This document shows positions 7,923-16,068 of a stretch of 46,955 nucleotides of DNA, piece by piece (the stretch's first letter is position 1; every line of letters begins with the position of its first letter). The notes beneath the pieces are model-generated. The model made no database searches. It was given only the letters and a program-made list of their open reading frames with translations, and was not told the origin of the DNA. The DNA comes from Candidatus Pelagibacterales bacterium. GTDB lineage: Bacteria > Pseudomonadota > Alphaproteobacteria > TMED109. The translations under genes and the position numbers were made by a program. The stretch is taken from the NCBI GenBank assembly GCA_002715505.1, contig PAZF01000018.1, forward strand, positions 1 through 46,955, written 5' to 3'.

Positions 7923-9334
7923 GTAATCAAATAAAAATTTTGAAAGAAAAATTGGATAAAAATATCTGGTTTGATGAAGATTATAAAATTGCGCCATACC
8001 TTACCGAAGAAAGAGGAAGATACGTCGGTAAATCAAAATTACTTCTGAAACCAAAGACAGTATTAGAAGTTTCTAAAATTTTGAAAATTTGTCACAAAAA
8101 TAAAATTTCTGTTGTTCCTCAAGGAGGCAGAACCGGTCTATCAGGAGGGACTATTCCAAACCCTAAAAAAAATGAAGTAATTATTTCGATGGAAAAAATG
8201 AATAAAGTTTTATCTATTGATAAAGATAATTTTCATATAGTTGCCCAATCTGGATGTACTTTAGAAGATATTAAAAAAAGCTCTGAGGAGAAAAATCTGT
8301 ATTTTCCATTAACTTTACCATCTATGAAAAGTTGTACTATTGGAGGTAATATTTCTACAAATGCAGGAGGATCTAGCGTTTTAAAATATGGCATGACTAG
8401 AGACTTAGTGTTGGGATTAGAAGTAGTATTACCTAATGGAAAAATTTTAAATTGTTTAAGAGAAATAAAGAAGGATAATAGAAGTTATGACCTGAAACAT
8501 ATTTTTATTGGTTCTGAAGGAACATTAGGAATAATAACTACTGCAATATTGAAGATTTTTCCTCAACCTAAAAAAATAGGTATTGCCATGGTAGCGGTTA
8601 AAAGTATTAAAAAATGTATAGAGTTTTTTAATTACCTTAACTCTATATTTAATGAAAATTTAACTTCCTTTGAACTAAATAGCAGGTTAGGGTTTAAATT
8701 AATTAGAAATAATTATCCTGAAATCCCTATACCATTTGATGGAAAATATCCATGGTACATTATTTTTGAACTTTCATTTCTTAAAAAAATAGATATTGAA
8801 AGCGAATTTGAAATGGTATTGAAGAATGCAATCGAAAAAAATATTATTTTGGATGCAATAAGACCTCAAAACATTTTACAATCAGAAAATTTGTGGAAAA
8901 CTAGAGAATGGCTTAGTTATGCACAAAAAAAAGATGGTGTTTCAATAAAACATGATATTTCACTGCCTATTTCAAAAATACAATTCTTTTTAAAAGAGGC
9001 TGCCATGCTTATAAAAAAAATTTTACCTAATGCAAATATATTAACTTTTGGACACTTAGCTGACGGAAACATTCACTACAATATAAGTGATAATAGTAAA
9101 CTAAATAAAACTAACATAAAGTCTTATTCAAAAAAAATTAATACAATAGTTTTTGATTTAGTGTATAAATATAATGGAAGTTTTTCTGCAGAACATGGTA
9201 TAGGAATAATGAAAACAGAAGAATTAATTAAATATACTACTTCTGAAGAATTATTTATTAAAAAGCAAATTAAAAAATTATTTGATCCTAAAGGGATTAT
9301 GAACCCTGGAAAGGTATTTAGAAAATATGGATAG
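7919..9334 (+). CDS. FAD-binding oxidase, GlcD/D-2-hydroxyacid dehydrogenase family
   Basis: A 471-residue flavoprotein with a VAO/PCMH-type FAD domain: VVPQGGRTGLSGGT, the covalent or tight-binding segment TIGGNISTNAGG and FIGSEGTLGIIT. Its C-terminal domain has the metal/substrate-site FGHLADGNIHYN, SAEHGIG and the terminal GIMNPGKVF. This architecture oxidises D-lactate, glycolate or D-2-hydroxyglutarate and passes electrons to ETF or quinone. Which one is used cannot be decided here. The single-polypeptide form without a GlcE/GlcF neighbour favours a D2HGDH or D-LDH-like role (inference). It is coupled by a 4-nt overlap to the Sua5 gene and by an 8-nt overlap to the following acyl-CoA dehydrogenase. 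Confidence 0.9.
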   Translation: MSNQIKILKEKLDKNIWFDEDYKIAPYLTEERGRYVGKSKLLLKPKTVLEVSKILKICHKNKISVVPQGGRTGLSGGTIPNPKKNEVIISMEKMNKVLSIDKDNFHIVAQSGCTLEDIKKSSEEKNLYFPLTLPSMKSCTIGGNISTNAGGSSVLKYGMTRDLVLGLEVVLPNGKILNCLREIKKDNRSYDLKHIFIGSEGTLGIITTAILKIFPQPKKIGIAMVAVKSIKKCIEFFNYLNSIFNENLTSFELNSRLGFKLIRNNYPEIPIPFDGKYPWYIIFELSFLKKIDIESEFEMVLKNAIEKNIILDAIRPQNILQSENLWKTREWLSYAQKKDGVSIKHDISLPISKIQFFLKEAAMLIKKILPNANILTFGHLADGNIHYNISDNSKLNKTNIKSYSKKINTIVFDLVYKYNGSFSAEHGIGIMKTEELIKYTTSEELFIKKQIKKLFDPKGIMNPGKVFRKYG

Positions 9335-11102
9335 TTATAATACACCTATTAGTGATATGTATTTTGCTCTTACAAGTCTTGCAAACATAGATGAATTTTC
9401 TTCTAATTCTCAAAACTCTGACGTTTCTTCTGAAAATATAAAATTATTGTTAGAAGAAGCCGGTAAGTTTGCAAAAGAAAAATTGGATAATATTAATTCC
9501 AAAGGAGATCACGATGGTATTAAATTAGAAAATGGTTTAGTAAGAATGCCTGCATATTTTGTTTCTGCTTATAAAAGTTTTATAGAAAGTGGATGGTTTT
9601 CAGTTGTGGGTGATAAGAAATATGGAGGGCAAGACTTTCCATGGTCAGTTTTAGTTTTAATAAACGAAATTTGGGAATCAGCCAATATGAGTTTTGCTGT
9701 TAATAATATGCTTACTCAAGGGGCAATCGAATTAATTCAAGAGCATGGAAGTCAATTACAAAAGGATCGTAATTTGCCTAAACTTATTTCTGGAGAGTGG
9801 AGTGGCACCATGAATTTAACAGAACCCCACGCAGGATCTGATTTATCTGACATAAAAACTAAGGCTATTAAAGAAAATGGAAGCTATCTTTTAAAAGGAA
9901 CTAAAATTTATATAACGCATGGCGATCAGGATATGACTGAAAATATTATTCATATGGTTCTAGCTAAATTACCTGATGCCCCTCCTGGTAATAGAGGTAT
10001 ATCCTTATTTTTAGTTCCAAAATATTACAAAGATAAAAAAGGCAATAAAATCAAAAACGATATTAAGGTAGTTTCAGTAGAACATAAACTAGGCCATAAC
10101 GCTAGTCCAACATGTGTTTTAAGTTTTGGAGAAAATAATAACTGCAGAGGAGAATTAATTGGAGATCCTCACCTAGGACTTAAAGCTATGTTTACTATGA
10201 TGAACAATGCTAGACTTAATGTTGGAGTACAAGGAATTGCAATAGCAGAAAGGGCATATCAGAAAGCCTTATCATTTTCTAAAGAGAGGAAACAGGGTTT
10301 CTCTCTGGATACAGAAAATAAAGAAATTGTAAAGATTATAGATCATCCTGATGTGAAAAGAATGCTTATGGAAATGAAATCTCAAATAGAAGCTATGAGG
10401 GGTTTAGCAGTAATTACAGGAGAGACAATTGATTATTCAAAAAAATTTTCTAATACTGAAGAAGGAAAAAATTATTTGAATTTATCAAGTTTATTAACCC
10501 CGATTGTAAAAGCTTGGTGTACTGACCAAGCAGTACAAATTACATCTCTTGGAATTCAAGTTCATGGAGGAATGGGTTTTATAGAAGATACTGGAGCCGC
10601 ACAATATTTTAGAGACTCAAGAATTCTTCCTATTTATGAAGGAACAAATGGTATCCAAGCACTTGATTTACTTAAACGAAAACTATCGTTAGAAAACGGA
10701 AAGACTTTTAAAAAATTATTAGAGAAAATTAGAAAAGACTCAGATTTATGTAAAAATAATCCTTTGGATGATATTGTAGAAATGGGACTAATACTCAACT
10801 CATCTATTGATTCTTTAGAAATCGCAGCGAAGTGGCTAGTAGAAGAATTAAATAAAAATCCAAAAAATGCTGCAGCAGGTGCGACACCTTTTCTCAACAT
10901 GTTCGGATGGATATTAGGAGGATGGGTTATGTGCAAGTCCTCTCTGAATGCAGCTAGTGACGAAACAAATAATTTAAGTGATCAATTTTACAAAGATAAA
11001 ATAAAAACATCTTTATTTTTTTGTACAACTTATTTGCCTTCAGCGTCATCTCTATTGAGCACAGTTAAAAACTCATACAAAACCATAAATACTATTATTT
11101 AA
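9327..11102 (+). CDS. Acyl-CoA dehydrogenase, long (DmdC-like) family with C-terminal extension
   Basis: The 591 residues are far longer than the usual 380-400. Order: a short N-terminal ACAD-specific segment (DMYFALTSLAN), the FAD/acyl-CoA domains with GTMNLTEPHAGSDLSDI, HGGMGFIEDTGAAQYFRDSR and the catalytic-glutamate motif LPIYEGTNGIQA, then a roughly 130-residue C-terminal domain as in DmdC and PA0508-type enzymes. DmdC oxidises 3-methylmercaptopropionyl-CoA in DMSP demethylation; other members handle medium or long acyl-CoAs. No other dmd gene is visible, so the substrate is open. The gene overlaps the FAD oxidase start-to-stop by 8 nt and meets the MaoC-like gene tail-to-tail with an 8-bp overlap. 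Confidence 0.88.
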   Translation: MDSYNTPISDMYFALTSLANIDEFSSNSQNSDVSSENIKLLLEEAGKFAKEKLDNINSKGDHDGIKLENGLVRMPAYFVSAYKSFIESGWFSVVGDKKYGGQDFPWSVLVLINEIWESANMSFAVNNMLTQGAIELIQEHGSQLQKDRNLPKLISGEWSGTMNLTEPHAGSDLSDIKTKAIKENGSYLLKGTKIYITHGDQDMTENIIHMVLAKLPDAPPGNRGISLFLVPKYYKDKKGNKIKNDIKVVSVEHKLGHNASPTCVLSFGENNNCRGELIGDPHLGLKAMFTMMNNARLNVGVQGIAIAERAYQKALSFSKERKQGFSLDTENKEIVKIIDHPDVKRMLMEMKSQIEAMRGLAVITGETIDYSKKFSNTEEGKNYLNLSSLLTPIVKAWCTDQAVQITSLGIQVHGGMGFIEDTGAAQYFRDSRILPIYEGTNGIQALDLLKRKLSLENGKTFKKLLEKIRKDSDLCKNNPLDDIVEMGLILNSSIDSLEIAAKWLVEELNKNPKNAAAGATPFLNMFGWILGGWVMCKSSLNAASDETNNLSDQFYKDKIKTSLFFCTTYLPSASSLLSTVKNSYKTINTII

Positions 11103-11946
11103 TATTACAACTTGCTATAAATTTTACTTCTTTTGAGTTTTTATTAACTATTGTTATTCTAAAATTTTTTTTATTTTCAAGATTTTTTAAAATCTTAAAA
11201 ATAACATTCTCATTAACATTTACTGGTTTCAGCATTTTAAATTTAAAACTCTCTAGATTTAAATTTTTCATACGTCTAAATTGTTCTAGCGCGTATGATG
11301 CTAACAAAGGACCATGTACTAACAAATCTTTATATCCTTCTTTTTTTTTAGTATATTCTTGATCATAGTGAATTCTGTGAGAATTGTAAGTTATCGCAGA
11401 ATATCTAAATAAAATAACATTATTGAAACATACATTTCTTTTTGAAATAACTTTATAGCCTTCATTTTGTTCTTTAATTTTTTTTTTAGATTTATAATTT
11501 TTTTCAATAAAAACAAGTTTTTGATTTTCTATTAGAACATTTTTATTTTTAACTTTATAAGTATTTTTAACTGTAACGAAGTAAATTTTTTTTTTATTTT
11601 TACTTTTATTTTCTATCTTGCTAATTTGACTGATTTTAGTACTTAGACTATTTAAAGCTAAGTTATTAAGGAATATAATTTCTGAACCTGCAAACATTCT
11701 TTTACACCCTTTGAATTTTGGAAAAAAAGCTCCCCTTTTTTGATGTCCATCTGAGTCTGTTTCTTCTAAAAAAAAATTATCAGAAAAGTATAACCAATGC
11801 CAACCTAGTGGAATATTTTTTTTTTTAAAATATAACTTACTGGTCTCCTTGCTGTTAAATAAGCTAAAAAACATATGTACTTTTTCTTCTCTTAAAATAT
11901 CTTTAATAATTTTTTTCTTTTTAAGATAATTATTAAAGTTGTTCAT
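11095..11946 (-). CDS. MaoC-like / FAS1-type dehydratase-domain protein (mesaconyl-C4-CoA hydratase-like)
   Basis: A 283-residue, lysine-rich hotdog-fold protein. The N-terminal half has IPLGWHWLYFSD and KRMFAGSEIIF, characteristic of the HTD2/mesaconyl-C4-CoA hydratase group. The C-terminal half has IHYDQEYTKKKEGYKDLLVHGPLLASY, split here as IHYDQEYT and LLVHGPLLASYALEQF, which matches the hydratase-2 Asp/His active site. It would add or remove water on an enoyl-CoA. Third gene of a cluster after an acyl-CoA dehydrogenase and a CaiB/BaiF CoA-transferase, with a 3-nt gap. The same gene combination occurs in C4/C5 dicarboxyl-CoA pathways (mesaconate, citramalate), but no citramalyl-CoA lyase is in the window. 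Confidence 0.8.
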   Translation of the reverse strand: MNNFNNYLKKKKIIKDILREEKVHMFFSLFNSKETSKLYFKKKNIPLGWHWLYFSDNFFLEETDSDGHQKRGAFFPKFKGCKRMFAGSEIIFLNNLALNSLSTKISQISKIENKSKNKKKIYFVTVKNTYKVKNKNVLIENQKLVFIEKNYKSKKKIKEQNEGYKVISKRNVCFNNVILFRYSAITYNSHRIHYDQEYTKKKEGYKDLLVHGPLLASYALEQFRRMKNLNLESFKFKMLKPVNVNENVIFKILKNLENKKNFRITIVNKNSKEVKFIASCNIK

Positions 11947-11949
11947 ATT

Positions 11950-13065
11950 CTATTTAAACTCTCTTCTGATTTTTTTTGAATGCTCGCCTAATTTAGGTAC
12001 TTTTCTAAAATGAGTTCTTTTTTTTATTTGAACCGGAGGTATAAATTTTATATCACCGTGCTCAGAACCCATATTTGAAGTTTTCAGTTCAGTATGCTTA
12101 GAAAAATCTTTGATAGTATTTAAATAACCAAAAGCTATGTTATTATTTTTAAGAAGTTGGGAAATTTTCTTTGCAGTTTGTTTTTTAAAAATTTTTTTTA
12201 TTATATTGTTTAATTGATTTTTATTTCTTAGCCTTAATGTAGGGCTATCAAAATTTTTTTTAAGTTCGTGTGGTAGCTTAAGAATATTTTTTTCTAATAA
12301 TTGCCATTCCCTCTCATTTTGTATGGAAAATAAAATATTCACACTATCTTTTGACATAAAACATCCATAAGGAACTATAGATGGATGAGATAGACCTACT
12401 CTCTTCGGAGATTTTTTAGTATAGATATATTGAAGGTAGGGAACATTCATCCACTCACTTAAACTATCAAATAAAGAAATTTGTATTGCTGATCCTTTGC
12501 CAGAAGCTTCCCTCTTAATTAAAGCTTCTAGAATTAAAGAATATGCATTTAGGCCACAGGAAATATCACACACAGAAACTCCAACTCGGCCAGGATTACT
12601 TTCATCCCCAGTAAGGCTGCATAAACCTGTTTCAGCTTGTATTAATAAGTCGTAAGCTTTATTATTAGCATAGGCACCTAATTGTCCATAACCAGAAATA
12701 TCACAAGTTATTAATTTCTTATTTTTTTTTCTCAAAGTTTTACTATCAAGACCATATTTATTTAAAGTACTAGGAAGTAAATTTTGAATAAAAATATCTG
12801 CCTTAGATATAATCTTTTTAAGAAAATCTCTATCTTGATAATTTTTAATATCTACGACAAGACTTTCTTTTCCTCTATTAAGCCAAACAAAATAAGTACT
12901 TTGCCCTTTTACAAAATTATCATAGTACCTTGCAAAGTCTCCTTCTTTTCTTTCAACTTTAATTACTCTAGCACCTGCATCTGCCAATTTTACACTACAA
13001 TATGGAGCTGCGACAGCCTGCTCTACAGAGACAACTAACTTGCCTTGTAATAATTTATTATTCAA
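11950..13065 (-). CDS. CaiB/BaiF family III CoA-transferase
   Basis: A 371-residue CoA-transferase. The N-terminus has VEQAVAAPYCSVKLADAGAR followed by VIKVERKEGDFARYYD. The middle carries the catalytic aspartate in VCDISCGLNAYS, after NKAYDLLIQAETGLCSLTG. The C-terminus ends with KVPKLGEHSKKIRREF, the normal family ending. The enzyme moves CoA between carboxylic acids through an aspartyl-CoA thioester. The closest look is to the succinyl-CoA:mesaconate/citramalate/itaconate type (judged by the EQAVAAP...RGKESL N-terminus), but this is not proof of substrate. It overlaps the upstream acyl-CoA dehydrogenase by 4 nt. Confidence 0.88.
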   Translation of the reverse strand: MNNKLLQGKLVVSVEQAVAAPYCSVKLADAGARVIKVERKEGDFARYYDNFVKGQSTYFVWLNRGKESLVVDIKNYQDRDFLKKIISKADIFIQNLLPSTLNKYGLDSKTLRKKNKKLITCDISGYGQLGAYANNKAYDLLIQAETGLCSLTGDESNPGRVGVSVCDISCGLNAYSLILEALIKREASGKGSAIQISLFDSLSEWMNVPYLQYIYTKKSPKRVGLSHPSIVPYGCFMSKDSVNILFSIQNEREWQLLEKNILKLPHELKKNFDSPTLRLRNKNQLNNIIKKIFKKQTAKKISQLLKNNNIAFGYLNTIKDFSKHTELKTSNMGSEHGDIKFIPPVQIKKRTHFRKVPKLGEHSKKIRREFK

Positions 13066-14219
13066 TATGACCTCGGCATTCCAAGTACTTTATGAGACAA
13101 ATAAGCTAATATCATATTAGTTGATACAGGAGCTATTCTATATAGTCTGGTTTCTCTAAATTTTCGCTCTATGTTATATTCCTCAGAAAAAGAAAAGCCT
13201 CCAAATGTTTGCATTGCCATATCTGCTGACTCCCATGATGCATCAGCAGCTAATAATTTCGCTAGGTTAGACTCTTCTCCACACTTAAAATTTTTATTAT
13301 ATAGAGAACATGCTTCTTTTATCATTAGTTCTGCTGCTCTAGTATTTGCATATGCTCTAGAAATTGGGAACTGTATGGATTGATTTTTTCCAATTGGTCT
13401 TCCAAAAACTATTCTTTCATTTGCATATTTTTTTGCTTTATCAATAAAATATTTGGCATCCCCCAAACATTCAGAAGCAATTAAAATTCTCTCTGCATTC
13501 ATTCCATCTAAAATGTATTTAAAACCTTTACCTTCTTCGCCTACTAAACAGCTTTCACTAACTTTCAAATTTTCAAAAAAAACTTCAGTTGTAGAATGGT
13601 TAATCATCGTTTTAATTGGTTTAATAAAAATGCTTTTATTTAAATGAGGTCTCATATCTATCAGAAAAAGGGAAAGGTTATTTTGTTTTGTTTCAGAATC
13701 ACCCGATTTTGCCAATAATAATATCAAATCAGAATACTCGGCCCTGCTTGTCCAAACTTTTTGTCCATTTATAATATAATTTTTTCCAGATTTTTTAGCG
13801 CTAGTTTTTATAGAAAGCGTATCTGATCCACTAGTAGGTTCTGTTACCCCAAATGCCTGAAGTCTAATTGATCCTTTTGCAATTTCAGGCAGGTACTTCT
13901 CTTTTAGTCTACTATTTCCATGTTTTAATAGAGAACCCATTATATACATTTGTGCGTGACAAGCGGCCCCATTTGCTCCTTGCCAGTGAATTTCTTCTAA
14001 AATTACTGATGCAGCTCTAATAGAAAGACCCGCTCCTCCATATTTTTCTGGTATTAACACGCTTAGATACCCTGATTTAGTCAAAGTATTTACAAAATCT
14101 AAAGGATAAGATCTACTTTGATCTAATTTTTGCCAATATGATTCTGGAAACTTTTTACATATAGCCCTTATTCCTTCCCTAATATCTTCCCAATTCTCAT
14201 CAATATTTTGATCATTCAT
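13062..14219 (-). CDS. Acyl-CoA dehydrogenase (isovaleryl-CoA-dehydrogenase-like base position)
   Basis: A 385-residue ACAD with RLQAFGVTEPTSGSDTLSIKT for flavin contact (split: LQAFGVTEPTSGSDT and LSIKT), INGQKVWTSRAEYSD, and QTFGGFSFSEEYNIERKFRE. The usual C-terminal IYEGT glutamate is replaced by LYRIAPVSTN. A glutamate is instead present in DGMNAERILIASECLG, where isovaleryl-CoA dehydrogenase carries its catalytic base. Acyl-CoA alpha,beta-oxidation feeding ETF is expected. It is the first gene of the ACAD - CoA-transferase - hydratase operon. A strong promoter (TTGATA, 17 nt, TATAAT) sits directly before the start, with the -10 ending 9 nt from the ATG and therefore a leader of only 2-3 nt. 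Confidence 0.88.
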   Translation of the reverse strand: MNDQNIDENWEDIREGIRAICKKFPESYWQKLDQSRSYPLDFVNTLTKSGYLSVLIPEKYGGAGLSIRAASVILEEIHWQGANGAACHAQMYIMGSLLKHGNSRLKEKYLPEIAKGSIRLQAFGVTEPTSGSDTLSIKTSAKKSGKNYIINGQKVWTSRAEYSDLILLLAKSGDSETKQNNLSLFLIDMRPHLNKSIFIKPIKTMINHSTTEVFFENLKVSESCLVGEEGKGFKYILDGMNAERILIASECLGDAKYFIDKAKKYANERIVFGRPIGKNQSIQFPISRAYANTRAAELMIKEACSLYNKNFKCGEESNLAKLLAADASWESADMAMQTFGGFSFSEEYNIERKFRETRLYRIAPVSTNMILAYLSHKVLGMPRSY

Positions 14220-14228
14220 AATATTGCT

Positions 14229-14257
14229 ATTATATAAAAAAAAAATTTTTTTATCAA
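14229..14257 (-). promoter_or_regulatory. Sigma-70 promoter of the ACAD/CoA-transferase/hydratase operon
   Basis: On the minus strand TTGATA (14257-14252), a 17-nt spacer and a perfect TATAAT (14234-14229). The ATG at 14219 follows 9 nt later, so the transcript would have almost no leader. It lies back to back with the moaA promoter. Confidence 0.7.
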
Positions 14258-14262
14258 AAACA

Positions 14263-14292
14263 TTGATCTTATTATGTACAGTTGTATATAAT
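14263..14292 (+). promoter_or_regulatory. Sigma-70 promoter of moaA, predicted leaderless
   Basis: TTGATC (14263-14268), an 18-nt spacer and a perfect TATAAT (14287-14292). The moaA ATG at 14299 begins 6 nt after the -10 box, exactly where transcription should start, and no Shine-Dalgarno sequence is present. This supports 14299 as the start and predicts a leaderless mRNA. Confidence 0.7.
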
Positions 14293-14298
14293 AGAAAT

Positions 14299-15288
14299 AT
14301 GTTATTAGATCCGTTTAAAAGGCCAGTTAGTTATTTAAGAGTTTCAGTTACAGATAGGTGCGACTTTAGATGTGAATACTGTATGTCTGAAAATATGACA
14401 TTTCTACCAAAAAAAGATTTACTGTCCCTAGAAGAAATAGAAAGAATTTGTATAAGTTTTATTAATTTAGGAACATCGAAAATTAGAATAACAGGAGGAG
14501 AGCCTTTAGTAAGAAAAAATGTTATGGAATTGTTTAAAAATCTTGGAGTTTTTTTAAAGAAAGGTAAGCTTAAAGAATTAACTCTTACTACTAATGGTTC
14601 ACAACTAGAAAAATATGCAGAAGATTTATTTGAAAGTGGTGTTAGAAGAATTAATGTTTCCATAGATACTCTTAAACCAGAATTATTTAGCAAATTAACA
14701 AGAAGAGGAAACCTTGATAAAGTATTGCAAGGAATTTACAAAGCTAAAGAAGTTGGATTGAAAATAAAAATTAATACAGTAGCCTTAAAAAAAACTAATG
14801 AACATGAAATTATTGAAATTTTAAAATGGGCTCATTCAAATAATTTTGATATGACTATTATTGAAACTATGCCATTAGGAGAAATTGATTATGATAGAAC
14901 TGATCAATTTTTACCTTTGTCTAAGGTAAAAGAAAATATAAGAAAAAATTTTACCTTGAAAAAAAGTGATCATTATACTGGAGGCCCGTCAAGATATTTT
15001 AATTTAGAAGAAACAAATAATAGAGTTGGGTTTATTACACCTTTAACTCATAATTTTTGTGAATTATGCAACCGAGTAAGACTTACTTGCACAGGAAAAC
15101 TATACATGTGTTTAGGTCAAGATGACTCAGCAGACTTTGTGGAAGCAGCTCGATCTAAAAATTGGGAAACAGACTTGAAAAAAGTAATTCTAGAAGCAAT
15201 TACAAGAAAACCTAAAGGACATGATTTCGTTATAAGAAGAAAACAAGCCCCTTCAGTAAAAAGGCACATGAGTGTAACTGGTGGCTAA
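14299..15288 (+). CDS. moaA: GTP 3',8-cyclase (molybdenum cofactor biosynthesis protein A)
   Basis: A 329-residue radical-SAM enzyme making (8S)-3',8-cyclo-7,8-dihydro-GTP, the first committed molybdopterin step. The start at MLLDPFKRPVSYLRVSVTD is the standard MoaA opening; an upstream in-frame ATG at 14224 lies in the promoter. It has the radical-SAM cluster CDFRCEYC, ITGGEPLVRKN for SAM, the C-terminal second cluster NFCELCNRVRLTCTGKLYMC and the required terminal Gly-Gly in HMSVTGG. All functional elements are intact. nadK follows after 3 nt. No other moa or moe gene is in the window, so the pathway must be scattered. Confidence 0.96.
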   Translation: MLLDPFKRPVSYLRVSVTDRCDFRCEYCMSENMTFLPKKDLLSLEEIERICISFINLGTSKIRITGGEPLVRKNVMELFKNLGVFLKKGKLKELTLTTNGSQLEKYAEDLFESGVRRINVSIDTLKPELFSKLTRRGNLDKVLQGIYKAKEVGLKIKINTVALKKTNEHEIIEILKWAHSNNFDMTIIETMPLGEIDYDRTDQFLPLSKVKENIRKNFTLKKSDHYTGGPSRYFNLEETNNRVGFITPLTHNFCELCNRVRLTCTGKLYMCLGQDDSADFVEAARSKNWETDLKKVILEAITRKPKGHDFVIRRKQAPSVKRHMSVTGG

Positions 15289-15291
15289 AAT

Positions 15292-16059
15292 ATGAGAGTA
15301 GTAAAACCCTTTTTTTTAGCTTCTCAAAATATTAAAGCTCAAAGGGCATTGAAATTATTAAAAAGAAAATATTCTAACTTTGACCTTAAAAATTCTAATG
15401 TAATAGTTGTACTTGGGGGTGATGGAAGTATATTATCCATGATAAATAATAAAGATTTCTTGAAGAAAAAAATATATGGAATGAATAGAGGTACAGTCGG
15501 GTTTTTGCTAAACAGCTATGAAGAAAAAAACCTTCTAGAAAGAATTAAATCTTCCAAAGAATTCAAGCTGAATCCTGTGTCAATGACAGTAACAGATATT
15601 AATAATAAAAAATACAAAGCCCTGTCACTAAACGAAGTTTCTTTATTGAGACAAAATAGATTTGCTGCCAATGTACGAGTAAATGTAAATAATAGAATTA
15701 AAATAAATAAATTAATTTGTGATGGGGTTTTAGTATCTACACCTGCAGGAAGCACTGCATACAATTTATCTGCTCATGGTCCAATATTACCTTTAAATTC
15801 TTCTTTACTTGCTCTAACCCCTATTTGTCCATTTAGACCAAGAAGGTGGAAAGGTGCTTTGGTAAACGAAAAAAGTAAAATTTCACTTAAAGTTTTAGAT
15901 CCTGTTAATAGACCTGTCAGTGCTACAGCTGGGCAGGTAGAAGTTAGAAATGTAAAAAATGTTGATGTTTTTTGTGATTTTAATAAATCACTTAAACTAT
16001 TGTTCGATAAAAATCAAAACCTGGAAGAAAAAATTTTCAATGAACAATTTATTTTTTAG
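15292..16059 (+). CDS. nadK: NAD kinase
   Basis: Phosphorylates NAD to NADP using ATP. The 255 residues match the short alphaproteobacterial form. Motifs are the VVLGGDGSILSM loop (GGDG), GMNRGTVGFLLNSY (the NRG-G-FL element), SLNEVSLLR (the conserved NE) and the substrate-binding CDGVLVSTPAGSTAYNLSA. It sits 3 nt after moaA and 9 nt before an SDR, evidently one transcript. No shared pathway is needed to explain the linkage. Confidence 0.95.
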   Translation: MRVVKPFFLASQNIKAQRALKLLKRKYSNFDLKNSNVIVVLGGDGSILSMINNKDFLKKKIYGMNRGTVGFLLNSYEEKNLLERIKSSKEFKLNPVSMTVTDINNKKYKALSLNEVSLLRQNRFAANVRVNVNNRIKINKLICDGVLVSTPAGSTAYNLSAHGPILPLNSSLLALTPICPFRPRRWKGALVNEKSKISLKVLDPVNRPVSATAGQVEVRNVKNVDVFCDFNKSLKLLFDKNQNLEEKIFNEQFIF

Positions 16060-16068
16060 GAGAAAGAA

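Noticed and set aside
14224-14298. Upstream in-frame extension of moaA
   Set aside because: The extension covers both divergent promoters and has no family similarity; MoaA proteins start at the MLLDPFKRP segment.
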